Part shown: one piece after another, positions 11,641 to 23,515 of the stretch
Position numbering within the stretch: the first letter of the stretch is position 1
Layout of the letters: each line of letters starts with the position of its first letter
The notes under the pieces: generated by a model
What the model was told of the DNA's origin: nothing
Seen by the model: the letters and a program-made list of their open reading frames with translations, nothing else
The model's database searches: none
Program-made: the position numbers and the translations under genes
Assembly (NCBI GenBank): GCA_944470555.2
Contig: OX104129.1
Coordinates: 65,775,747-65,839,746 of the forward strand
Reading direction: 5' to 3'
From: Heterobilharzia americana
Lineage: Eukaryota; Platyhelminthes; Trematoda; Strigeidida; Schistosomatidae
DNA: 64,000 bases

Positions 11641-12509
11641 CACCTCTATTGCTTTTCTCTTACCAAGCACGTCTTACGAAACATTCCAGCTTTTCCATCG
11701 ACAACAAAGTCCAATACTATCCAACATTCACACACATCCATAATGAACAAGATGTAAACGGAAAGTTGACTGCATTTGAGATGACGACATTCTATCTGCA
11801 CAAGTGGTTTATTAACGGTAACAACATGGACAGTGAACAGAGAGAAAGCTATATATCAAATAAACAACAAGCTGAGCAAATAATTAAAAGGTCAAAATGA
11901 GAAAACGAAAACCTCGTGCATTTCTATACAACAGGCAACAAACAGCACCTTTAGGGTGATAGATAACAATACCACCTGAATTCCCAGACTTAGGGAAGTG
12001 GGGTGAGTTTTCAACTCATGATCCATGGGTAAGAAGTCCAACGCCCAAGCCAATGAGCCATACCTCTTCTCAATTACGTTTACGTCACTGGCTGAACACT
12101 AATATACAGGTTTTATAGTTTACAATGGTAGTGGGTTAATCTACTGAAATAGTGACAGATTTAAGGCCACTCAAAGCCAACAATCAGAGGAACGAAGATG
12201 GGAATTGATGGATATGGTATTTACATAGGATTAATCGAAGTTAAATTAAAGGAAAACTGGTTTTTATCTTACTGACTACACAAACACTGAAATAGTCACA
12301 TTTTACCGGCAAAGAAATGCTTAAGAATAGGAAGATAGTGAAATAAGGAAGCTTAATATGAGACAAACAAATTATTAATGAACTTTAGACCATTAGGTGG
12401 AAAAAATGAAATAATTTAAACGTAGACGTTAATTGACATCGATATCCAAAGGAATAGCAGGAGTGGAACAAATTTCCTCTAAATTATCATTATTATTATT
12501 ATTACTATT

Positions 12510-13310
12510 ATTTGTCCCTTGGGTTCCTAGTGGAACATACCGCTTCAGTTGTACGTCTCCATTGCACTCTCTTCTCTGCAGTCTTTTCAACCTGGCTCCA
12601 CCAATCCCCACAAACTTCCATTTCTACCTCACACCATCTCCATGTCACCCTAGACTTGGACACCTAACTCGTCGTTCCCCTCGCGCGTTCCACTCGAGGG
12701 CCTGGCTTGGCCTGGAGCGTGATGTCCTCAAACTGTCTGCTCAGTGTAGACCCAATCCAATCCATTTCCACTTCCTTCTACATATTTGTTGGGTGATGGG
12801 TTCTTGGTTGGTTCATTGACAGTCAGAGTTTTTTGCTGTTTATTCCTACTATTCTGGCCATCCGATCTTCAGTATCGAGCGTAGGCAGCTGTTGATGATG
12901 TGTGTCTGAAGTTTGTTGGAAACACTTTTCGTTGGGTGATCCTCCGTCTTGTCTACATTCACCTGAAGGATGTCCCGCTTCTGGTTTTCGCCTGTAGATC
13001 TTTGAGTTTGTGCCACAAGACATTGGACATAATTCATCACCAGCGAAACGCAAATCTTGTAGAGCCTTTTGATAGGTCAAACAGCGTATACTCATTTTCT
13101 CGCTCACAGTTTTCTATTGCTGACTACAATCACGAAGATGATCGGTTATAGTAGGCAACCTTGTCTTACTCCTGTCTTCACTTCAAAGGCGTCACCGAGC
13201 TTTCCATTCTGAACTATTTGGCATGCAGCATCTTCATATAGCATATAGCTGTTGAATGAGGTTGGTGAAAGTTTGTGGCACTAAAACCAGTGTTGAAGCA
13301 GTTTCCAAAT
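12510..13310 (-). mobile_element. RTE-like family B fragment, copy 3
   Basis: Starts with the same 3' end as copies 1 and 2, preceded by an ATT-repeat tail. It runs further into the element than the other two, reaching sequence matching 30070-30475 of the long copy, with an internal deletion near 12925-12950. It has a private 3-bp deletion (one CTC) near 12641 and C at 12859. It marks the right end of the tandem duplication and was probably one of the two recombining parents. Confidence 0.75.
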
Positions 13311-14950
13311 TACCAACTTCATTTAGGAGCGAAAGCGGGTAAAAAAAATAACAAGACTTTAAATAGTTTTGACACGTCCTTAGCTACAGACCGAGGCCTG
13401 AACAAGGACTTTAAAACGTATTAAATGACATAGATTGATAACACAAAGTCTCATAACAATACAAAATAACACGACCTGGGCGCTCAATAGCCTGATTCCT
13501 AAATCAGGCTGGTCAGTCGATAAAATCTTTAGGTGACTTGATTACTTTTGAAAATGTTTCAGGCACGTTCTGAATTTCAAAACTAGGAATGAAAACAACT
13601 GTTTTAATCTTCCAACTCTCCTGCTCGCAAAGAAGTTATAATACCATTCCGAGTTACTAATTCTGAAATTTTCCATCGGCTGTCGGAAACCGACCCAATC
13701 TAGACTGTGATTTTGGAGTCTTTTTACATTTCTTTTCAAAAATTTGAGCACACGACAGACAGTTTGGTAATTTCTGAGTATAAGAAATTTTTGGCGTACT
13801 TCGAAACCTCAAGAAACTTCTGAAAGAGCTATTGGGTTTCTTATGAGCTTACATGCATCCGCTTAACTGCACCCAAAACTGTTTGCAGAATTTTACTCAA
13901 AAAATATAGTGTTCGGTAGCTGACTGAGACGACCCCGGTTAATCGTTCGAATGCTACATTACTTTCTGCTTCTCATACAGTATCGATATGGCCCTTCTCT
14001 AAATACTGTGATTTAAGGCTTATTCAGTAACACGAAGCATGTTTGTTAGAAAAGAAACGAAACATGCGCGAAAACTGTTTCAACGCAAACCTACCGCAGT
14101 ATTTTGTTCTGACCGCTTTGGGAGAACGTAGTTTCTGAAATTGTAATTGCCATTGATAGAACAGTAGACGCTTTCACCTAGCTGACTTTCATATATGTAA
14201 GTAGTGGGTCATTAGTTTCAATGTTTAAGGTTCTAGGTGTACAAACAAAGCATGAATGATACATTGTACGCTATTAGTGAACCTGTGACCTTCAGCAATC
14301 AATTTGTTTTGAGGGCATATTTATGCCAAACGATTTCTTCTTGCCTACCCCTGATTTTAGCGGGAAAGTCTCAGGTTTTCGGTCCATTCTGATGCAATAC
14401 ATTCAGCCAGTTACCTGAGACAGCCCCGGTAAACCCACCAGGTGACTTGGTGTTGATTAAATTTGTAGGGTGGTATGTGACGTGTCCTAGCGCTGTAGTT
14501 CCGGCATGATCGTCATCTGTCATATCCTCAGGTGGTTGTTCGAACTGGTAGCTGAAAGATAACTAGGAGGTTTCAGAGGATAAACACATGAAGCATGTGA
14601 AGAAGACAAAGCGTCAGAAAAACAGGAGAAACAACAACATAATTGCAGGAGGGATGACAAAGGACAGTGAAAGGAGGAATTCAAATGGATGTGGTTAAAA
14701 CGAATGGGGGAAGGGGAGAAAAAAGCAGAGAAAATCGCAGCGGGAATCAGCTAAATAAAGACCGGGCCGTAAATTTAGAAGTAAGACGTTTGCTCCAGGG
14801 ATGGGGAAAGTGGGTTGCTACCGAGGGGTGTGGGGTTGGTTCACGTCTTTCAAAATACTGATGACGAGGAAGTTTAGGTGCGAAGCTGACAGACAGCTTT
14901 GGGCTTACTTTTTATCACTAGCTGTCTCGGCATCATCCACAGTCGAGATG
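13311..14950. other. Gene-free mosaic
   Basis: No exon or domain recognised. The open frames present (for example 14667-14861 plus, 64 aa) are Arg/Gly-rich and without motifs. The phrase 'gaccccggtta' near 13930 and 'gccccggtaaaccc' near 14425 may be parts of an old repeat. Confidence 0.4.
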
Positions 14951-15177
14951 GGCCGGTCCAACCCATTTAACCGGGTCGCCGTTCAAAGTTTTCTTGAAGT
15001 TTTGACAGGCTGGCTGCATACTCTTAGCTCCCTAATCTAGAAAGTTAGGCTGAAACTTCTTTTGGAAATCAGCGAGATATGAGAGGACCAGCAGAGGTCC
15101 GAAGAGAAATACACACCGAGATAAATCACACTCGTGACATTCCCTAATGCTCAACCATCAATAGAACAAGAACCATG

Positions 15178-15582
15178 CTAACCAAACGGCTTACATGGGT
15201 TATGTTCGCATCTAAAACTAAAGTTGATGGTCTGACATCTTGAAGAATTAAGCCTAAGACCATTCTCGAACGACCATCGTCCAACAATAGATAGGTAATC
15301 CTTCGGTTGGGAACCATCTGCTGAAGAGGAGACAGGCACAGAAACGGTTGGGTCATCAGCATTTTTAGTTAAGTCGATACTAGTTGAAGGTGGTAAGTCA
15401 TGCAGAGAGCAAGAGAAAAGGCACGGGGAAGGATGGCTTCTTAAGGGAACTACTGTCGCAGTACGCAATGAGGTGGAGCACTTCCCTCTGCAAACAGTAT
15501 GTTGCTTCTTATCAGAGAAATCGGAGTGTAGCCAGCTGATTATACAGGACTCACTATTTGTCCCGGTTGGCTTGTCCAGCAA
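15178..15582 (-). pseudogene. Reverse transcriptase fragment of CR1/jockey-like element
   Basis: A 134-aa frame. Residues near the middle correspond to the strand after the PQGSVLSP block (PCLFSCSLHDLPPSTSIDL) and the catalytic box, here NADDPTVSVPVSSSADGSQ. The first Tyr/Phe of the box is lost. The frame then continues with LSIVGRWSFENGLRLN, a typical reverse-transcriptase helix after the active site. Confidence 0.6.
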
Positions 15583-16381
15583 GAGAGGTCTTGGGACGGA
15601 ACTAAATGCCGAGGTACAGTCTAAAAAGGTTTACCTGAAGTACTTGGCATCTTTATCAAGACTATAAGTAATATCATGACATGGGGGTGGTAGCGTCCAA
15701 AGTGCTTCTTTCGCCTCCATATGCGAATTGATTAGGGTCTCCGAAAGCCGTCAGTGAGGGTCAGGGTACAGGTTTAATTAGCTTCTCCACTATTTTTAGG
15801 AACAGAGAGGTAACTGCAATCGGACGGTATTCTGTACATGCACCTGAAGTCCCAGGCTTAGATATGGGGACCATCTCGATATCTTCCGAGGCAGCTAGTG
15901 TGGTGTTTTCTGAAAACGACCTATTGAACACTTTGTGAACACGACGCCCGACATACTATATGGGGCCGAACTATGTGAAGGGTTCGGGGATTTGAAACAT
16001 CTGAAAATATCTCTCTCGGTGAACTCCAGACAGCATACTGCATTGGAAATGTGTGGAGAAAGTGGGATAGGACAGGTGGGTTAAAGCATAAACCATCTGC
16101 TCAAAGCACAGACGTCCATATATGCTTCTTTACCAGGGTGTTCACTGCCAATGAATTCTTTAAAAAGTTTCCACATGCTGAAAGAAACTTTACGTGACAA
16201 AATTCTCTGGTTATACAGTAGGCTAAAACGTCTAATTTCCAACCTACTTAAAAAGTTCGGTCGACGAATACCAGCATTACCACTTACTTTACACAGTTTT
16301 AGCGCATATTATCGACAAGGAACCACAGAATATGGGGGCGGCGAATTCCATGAATACATCAGTGAAACTGGATAGTTCAGA

Positions 16382-16906
16382 TTAACTGCAACCAGGCTTC
16401 ACATAAATATTTGTGACGTAAATAAGGCGATATTTATTCAAATGTTTTGCGCGGCATTTAGCACTGATGCAACCTACGTAGTCATTTGAGAGCTGGAAGC
16501 ACATATGGCTAGAAATGAACCATTTGGTATTGACGAAGATAGCTTCTCCACCTCCACCTTTCCTGGTAGAGCTGCATCGATCCCGATAGAAAACTCTGAA
16601 ACCATTCAGGTGAATCAAATCGCTGTCATAAAGTTCACGTAACCAAGCTTCTTGCAGCGTAAGTACTCCCGTATTGTGGTACACGTCTGAGGATATAAGA
16701 GATTGTAAGTAACCTGCTTTTCTCTTCAGTGACCTGCATTTCGCGCCAACAATTTCGAGCAGAGTCATTTGAGATAAGGTTATTCGCCTCAAAGCGCGTT
16801 TCCATCCGCCATGATGCCTTTTCTTCATCTTATGTGGTGACAGCATAGCAGAAGTCCGTAAATCTTTTGAAAATGTGCGTGGATATGTTATGTGATCAGA
16901 GGACAT
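16382..16906 (-). pseudogene. Endonuclease domain fragment of CR1/jockey-like element
   Basis: A 174-codon open frame. The middle part (about residues 55-130) resembles the N-terminal half of the endonuclease of jockey/CR1 elements: a C-R-S-L start, LQEAWL corresponding to the catalytic-Glu motif (usually T.TWL), GFRVFYRDR and a Gly-rich GGGGEAIFVN turn. The first 50 residues are Lys/Arg/His-rich and may not belong to the original ORF. No complete enzyme is coded. Confidence 0.55.
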
Positions 16907-19900
16907 AATATAATGATTAAAACAAACACGTGTAAAAGCATTTGACGCACGATATCAGACGGAAACTCAAGCAGCCTAGATATTTGAGAGGGCTGTTGAG
17001 CATCTACCCACGGTATACGATACTATAAATTACTAGCTGAAACTGAACTCTGTATCACCAGCCTACGAAGTGGTTCCCTCTCGGATAAATTTCCGCGCGT
17101 TTAGAATACACTTCCTGGAGAAATATGCACCGCAAGTTCACGACCCTTCTTTCGCTCCCCACTCAGCGTTTGCTCATAAACGACGAGTCCGTCGCTCGCT
17201 TAGCCACCAGCCGTACATCCTGGGCTAACGACTGTATACTAGGACTTCCGAACACATGAAACAAGGCTCCCGTGGTCTGAATGTTACCTCTGCTCCAAGG
17301 CATTTACGAATGTTTACGTAAGCTATCTGAGTACCACCACGACTACTCATGGCGAGTGGTTGGGAAAGCAAAATGCTGCAAGCGCAAACTCGAGCAGTAT
17401 CTTGACTTTACCACAAATGTACCGTATACCCAAAAAAGTATGTAAACATTGCTAGAGAGTAATGGAGAAATGATTGTTGTGCCCATGAAACAAGGCGCAC
17501 GTATAGGTCCGGTAGGCCTAAGGGGATAAAAACTTCTTTCTTCGTCAAGCTGCCCTGTCCGGTATGATCCTTTCTCGATACCATTTGTGCTGCTCTTCTT
17601 CCTCCTTTCAAGGACCACTTGCCTAGAAAATCCTAAGTTACGTTTCTACAGATGAGTGATGACTCACTAAAACTACGTGATCCTTGATGTCAGGGATTGT
17701 TGAAAGAGGCCTTAGAAGCGGACCGCTGCGGACGTTCCGCTACTTCTGAAATGGTTTTGTGCTTAACTGAACTGTTTTGTCAGTCCCCTTGAAACTTCTA
17801 AGTGTGAGGCTGTTTCCTCAATGAATGGCCTAATCAACTGTCTTTTCATGGATAATGTCGTATAGTTCAATGCCAAACGCCCCTGAGGTCAATTTGTCGT
17901 CTATTACCATCCGGACAGTAACTCCTTTAGTGTGTATTTCTATGCAACACAATGACTGATCAGCTTTCCGGAAATATTACGTGGTGGGTGGTACCAGAAA
18001 TTATGGAAAGAAGCAGGAAAGTAGAAAAATGCTTACAACTGGTCTGCCCCTTGGGTCTCCTCACTTTCTGGACAGCTTCGAGATAAACCCACCTGCTAGC
18101 TAATTACCTACAGAAAATCTCATATAAAACCCAGTCTGAAGCAGATAAACTCCATTTCCCAGACGGTTACGACTGTGGCTCACATCCAAACAAACAAATG
18201 AGTCTAAGGGACCGATGTATCAATAGACTCCAAAAGCAACTTATATGCAACAATGCCGCGCAAAAGATTTCCCAAAGCTTCTTTGGATAGGAATTCATCG
18301 GTCGGGAGACAATAAACAGCGAATATACTCCCTTTGTAATGCCACCTATTTCGTCATGAAACATGCCTCAATCTTATGCAGAAGCCATCGCCGTTCTGAT
18401 AACCATTCATCGAACACGTTCCTCCGCACCACAGCCGTTTCTAACAAAATACATGTATAATGCTGCAAAATGAGACACCTGGAAGACGTGTAGTGTTCGA
18501 ATAGATGTATACACCTGAATTGTATGATTATGTGGACACCCAATGGTTCTCCAAATCGTAGAAGTGAGTTCTCATTGATGAGTGAAGCCGTTAATAAAAG
18601 AATTCACGTTAAAATAAACCTTAATCTGGAGAAATATGGGACCACACAGACGGGTCAAACACGTCTGCTGTTCGTAACGAAAACACCGAGTACTACGCGT
18701 TCTTGATGGGTTATGGGTGGTAAGAAGATAAAGAAGAATAATACGATTCACAAATGTCACCTATTTGCTGAAAAATAATGTTCTTGCTCTTTTCCTATTT
18801 TGCGGACACTTTTGGTGCTATTACTTAACTCACTGGCCTGCATTTTCACCTCCATGGACCACCAAAACGTTGTCTTCTTCTTAACGGTTACCAGCTGAAT
18901 GAAACCCGTAAACTGGTTCCTCTTATGCCAACTTTATGACATGAGAGTCAAAAGACTTATTTATTTTTACCTTATTTCAGGAGGCAACCCTGGGGACTAG
19001 ACTAGGTTTTACCACCGGTCAAACGCTGGGCGCTTTGACCAAAATAACAGTAAGACTTTCTGTTGAATCGTGGATCTGAAAGCTTCGATTGACACTTATC
19101 CACAACAAAGCTACCCTAGCCTTTTCGTCGACAGATCGCACCAAGCTTTCAAAACGAAGTCCTCACCCCATGATCGACATCTGGTCTACTAGTCGGCCAA
19201 TTTTCCGTGAACATTCAATGGTAACCAACGGGTAATGGGTTCTAAGCACACAAGCGAACAAATGCTGACCACGTACTTTATCTAGGACAGCAACCGGAGT
19301 GTTTAGGAGCTTGAGAGAGACTTCATTTTGTCCTCGGATTAACTTCTCTCTCGGTGGCTATTTTTAGATAAAGCAACAATAACTGGTCATGTAACGGTTA
19401 GTTTCTGCGCAAACAGATTGTGATGAACCTGTTCAGCCCAAAAGTATCCAAGACCAATGGGAAAAGAAAAGTATACCACCATGGCTGTTCTCACCCTCCC
19501 TCCACAAAAATCCGGAAAATAAAATGAAATATGACTTTTATCGCTAGGCTTTTTCTACTGCACTCCTAAACGGACAAACTAACACCTGAAATTGTCTACG
19601 CCGCTCATAAAATTTCTCGGATTTAACCCCGGCAGGCACATGCTGTCCTCAGCTGGGGTCAGTCAGTACCTCAAGTTTTATCCAAGGTCATACGTATTGG
19701 AGGTGTCAGGTACCATCGTTCCCAAACCTTACATCTTAAGTACGACGTCTGGCATGTCACGGAGTGCCACAAATTTTTATCGAAATATCCTACGCGACCT
19801 CTAAGCAGTTGGGAAACGTTTGGGCACTTCCGGGCTGTTTTCCACACATTATGTTTTGCCTCCAGGGTTCACGCACGGAATTACTCTCCGAGTTTTTTAC
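16907..19900. other. Gene-free mosaic, no recognised feature
   Basis: No supported exon. Several frames of 60-90 aa overlap on both strands without motifs. The phrase 'catgaaacaaggc' occurs at about 17258 and 17486, suggesting a short internal repeat. The region may include the 5' part of the CR1-like element to its left, but I could not show this. Confidence 0.35.
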
Positions 19901-20330
19901 TGCAGCCGAAACAAGACACGTGCGGCACCACATTCGATACCACCAGATAACAGTGATACATTTATCCCAAGTGGAATCAATCTATTTCGCCTTTAAGCTT
20001 AACACGGTGACCTGGAAATGCATTGATTCATACAACCACCTTGGTTATAAAATTGTGGATACTGATACCTCTGATGGTACAAATTAATCCTTTGTGGTTA
20101 GCAAAGCTAAAGACTGAGGAACTTTCTAACGAATGGACGGTTATATCGCTAAATAACAAACTTTGCAGATAGACCAATAACCTCGGCTGGTCATAACGCA
20201 AACTTCGAACATTGAACGCTTTTGTTGTTGACAGTGGTATCGATCTGTGCAAAGGGGAGATAGAAGCTATAGAAAGTTTCAGTAAGGTTATGCAGATCGG
20301 TAACTTGACACGTGGATTACATAATACCAA
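19900..20330 (+). pseudogene. Possible decayed reverse-transcriptase fragment
   Basis: The plus frame ending at 20087 reads CIDSYNHLGYKIVDTDTSDG, which resembles the post-active-site segment of jockey/CR1 reverse transcriptases (V.SYKYLG..ID). Frames break soon after. This is a weak call based on one short motif. Confidence 0.3.
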
Positions 20331-22699
20331 ATACTGTTTTGTAAACTTTCAGGAATCGTCAACTTGGGGGTGCTTGTAGACTGGTATCTCTCATGTTATA
20401 TCCATCATATGAGAATAAGAACTTTTGTCATCTTCATCTTGACGCTCAGCGTATGCTGTAGAGTGGTACTTTCCTCTTGGTCTCATGGCCACAATCTTCT
20501 GATGATTTTCATAGAGTTTAACGAACCCTCTCTGTGCTATTTAGGATCCGTAAAGTCCTGTAGATTTTTTGGCACATATCAACTTGACGATGCCTGTGAA
20601 CTGGCTTTTCTCATGTTAAGTTACTAATGTGGGACTAGAATATTCGTTTATTTATTTATTTGTTCGCATGAGACAACAAGGAAACAAAGATAAAACGTTT
20701 CTCAGGGAAAAAGCGAGTAGCGCTGTTGGCAGCTTTAAACTTGGCCCTATCCGTGGGATGTATCGCAATAAATTAACGCTCATAAAACTGACATAAATCT
20801 CATCAAGGAAGGTAGAAAGGCCATAAGTGAGCCCATTGATATCTGTTAGTCTTTGAGTACCCACTCTTGGAGTTCATACACCTCCGATGGCAGTGAATAT
20901 TTACACCCCTAAACGATTTCAACCTACAATTTTGCATCCAAAGACCTCCGCCTATTTAAAAGTTGCAAATATCATATAGCCTCGCAGAATCCCATCATCC
21001 CTCTTGAAATTTGGTAGTGAAGTAATTCCCCTACTTCTCCTTTAGTTACTTCATACACCCTTGTCAAGTAGTATGGCGATTCACGAACAACGCGTTTAGA
21101 TACACGTCGGGGTTTCATTCGAGTGTTAGGAGTTACAAGTCTATTGGTATAACTTCCGTTATGCCTAGGGTTTTGAAAGGATCACCTCAAATGTTACACC
21201 CAACAACATCAATAGCCGACGTCAATGGTGCGGGTAGAGGAAACTTGCAGTTTTTGAGTTTCGCTTCTAGGCCTTGAGGCTTAGTTCATTTCGCTTGGTC
21301 GTACTCCTTCGATGGTCGCAGAAGTCTTTGCACTTTCCTGATTATAGCCTCGGAGGCAGTGTTTGTCGATTTGAAGGTGTTTTATTTGCAAATTGTAGCT
21401 TGGTTTGTCTAGGGGACTCCCCACAAAGGGATCTCATAATGGCGCTCCAGATGGGTTTTGTGAATTCATGCTCGTGTTGGACCTGTCACCCACGGCTTTT
21501 TGATCATGTGTCAAGGCAGAAGGATGTCGGCACAGGCTTTGTAGCGGTATACTCCTATCGGTACTTCACACATTGCCTATATGTGAGGTGGATTCATATT
21601 GGCCTAAAGGTTCACCATCGAACTGGCTGACCCCATTTTGATGCCACTGTTCACAGGGGGGCAAAACGACAACCAATACTTCCAAACCGCTGCCCATAAC
21701 CAGTGGGGTTACATCAGCTTGTGTTCTCGATACACTACTGTTTTCTATGTGAGTGACTGCGTGCTCAGTATTCTGCATCGAGTCACTACCGCGGACACGT
21801 GATGTGACGATACCGAGATTAAAAATGTGCTGAAAAATGCGTATCAAAAAATAAATACTATCAAAGATTCACTGCAAAGCTCAAACAGAAGGTGACGGAA
21901 CAGTTGAACCACGCCCACCTAAATAGAAATTCTGTAAATGCGGCTTCTGTGAATATTCTCAGTGACTCGAAGGGCAAACTTCGGCTTAGCCCTGCATAAG
22001 AGCTCAGCTGTAGACGTCACAGAGCCTTCTCGAGAGTGGTTAGAAGACCACTGCGAAATATCAAGCCGACTGTGAAGGTTGAATCGTCACCGGCTGTATG
22101 GTTCGGCATCCTTCCCGGCTAAGTGTCACAAACTGCATTGTGAAGGGTTGTAATTTGATGATGGAAGGTCATTAGTATATTTTAGTTCCTTCAAGGCGGA
22201 TCTCTAAGATTGTTTAATCCCTTCCCGGATGAGCCACTTGATAACCCCAATACTACCTACTCAAATAGTTAGTTCCAAGATTTAATTACTGGATGGAGCA
22301 ACCAGTGCTCTACAGACACGACCTCGGCCCTTTGCTTCTGCACTCCCCCGCTTTGTCATGTGAAGTGTTGCGAATTGGGTGGGAGGAAAAGAAGAGACGG
22401 GCGAGGTCAGAACTGATTTCCGCAAATGCTGTACCCTATGGCTAAATGTATATAAAAAGGAGCTGGCAGGCAAACGGGACTCTAAATAGCTATAACTCTT
22501 GCCAGAAAAATTAAATAAAATAATATTCAGGGAAAATGCAGGGCGAAATGTTTGCATTGAACAGGAGTCACCGCAAACGAGTAAACAAGTAACTGTAAGC
22601 AATACGTCCACAAAATTTATCGTCTTATTTTAATCGAAGGCCATTCCGATGAGAGCCAAAAATATAATAGATTTTGGTCTGTTGATACAAAAATGTAGA
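20331..22699. other. Gene-free mosaic
   Basis: No exon supported. The segment 22290-22610 contains a TATA-like 'tttttatatacattta' on the minus strand and an open frame of 109 aa without motifs; it could be a solo LTR, but no second copy is in the window to test that. The rest holds only short motif-free frames. Confidence 0.3.
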
Positions 22700-22704
22700 A
22701 GGTT

Positions 22705-23047
22705 TTTAGGATTTGTCCTGGTGCGAACTTGACAGACGCAAAGACCAATCACTAATTATTCGAACTTGTTATATACCCACGAATACGAGACCAAGGAAGA
22801 ACACGATAGCGTAGTCGGATGGAATAGTATATTTGGATGGTTATGCCAAAATACCGATGCGTTCCAACTAACTGGCTAGAGAGTCGAATACGAGCAATGC
22901 AACGTAACACGACAGCGTGCCAAATGGCGAGGATGCTTGACCGGATGCCTTCAGCTTAGCGAGTCCAGTTAAACTATCAAGGTCAGCATCAATGTCGAAG
23001 TCGTCAAACCCTAGGCTATTGATTTTGGGGAAGTGTATGACGCTACA
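22705..23047 (-). repeat. 3' LTR of the Ty3/gypsy element
   Basis: Identical, base by base as far as I can read, to 27613-27955. On the minus strand it begins TGTAGCG and ends CCTAAA. It lies downstream of pol and next to a purine tract. Confidence 0.93.
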
Positions 23048-23063
23048 GATCACTCCCCCCCTA
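23048..23063 (-). other. Polypurine tract candidate
   Basis: Minus-strand sequence AGGGGGGGAGTGATC ends directly at the 3' LTR start. This is the expected place and composition for the plus-strand DNA primer of an LTR element. Confidence 0.7.
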
Positions 23064-23515
23064 GTGGGTTCGTGAGGACCCTAAGACGATACCAGCCGGA
23101 AGTAAAAACCCAGTGGTTTCTCCACTGGTAAAACTCTCCGATGGGCTCACTGCGTGAGGTGGCCCCTGGTTGTCTGAACCTTATTCTAGGGTGTCGTGGC
23201 GATTAAATAAATAAAATACAATAAATGAAATTGTACGTCGGTCGCGGTCATCTGTTCCTTTCGACGTTCCGTCCAGTGCTCGTTGCACCTGGAATATAAA
23301 TAAAAGTCTTTAATACCACGAAAACGTTGCGTAAAAATGGGAATTATTTATATATAAACGTGTCGAAAAAGAAAAATTTACGCTTATCTTCGCCGTTTTT
23401 TTAGTTTTTATTACATGGTAAATAAAAATTGATATAAAAAGGCAAAGTGTACGAGGGTTTGTGCCGGTAAATAAGAAAAATAGTGCCTCGAAAAAAATGG
23501 TTGGCACACACATAG

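Larger units (their letters stand above)
6930..12509. repeat. Tandem segmental duplication, unit 2 (5580 bp)
   Basis: Second copy of 1352-6929 in direct orientation, with only a handful of visible differences. It repeats all exons and repeats of unit 1, including the 31-bp inverted repeat (arms 10160-10190 and 10254-10284). The near identity means either a very recent event, gene conversion, or an assembly artefact. Confidence 0.95.
14950..16906 (-). mobile_element. Decayed CR1/jockey-like non-LTR retrotransposon
   Basis: Minus-strand order is endonuclease then reverse transcriptase. At 16382-16906 a 174-aa frame holds an apurinic-type endonuclease segment (LQEAWLRELYDSDLIHLNGF, then RGGGG-like loop). 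Around 15790-15900 a broken frame gives PGTSGACTEYRPIAVTSL, the conserved reverse-transcriptase block. At 15178-15582 a frame gives PCLFSCSLHDLPPSTSIDL followed by an altered active-site box, NADDPTVS where families have YADD or FADD. Several frame changes and the damaged box show that the copy is dead. SR1 of Schistosoma is CR1-like, but I cannot assign the family. Confidence 0.65.

Noticed and set aside
22282..22611. Solo LTR or small gene
   Set aside because: A TATA-like stretch is present, but no second copy, no target duplication and no coding motif could be shown.
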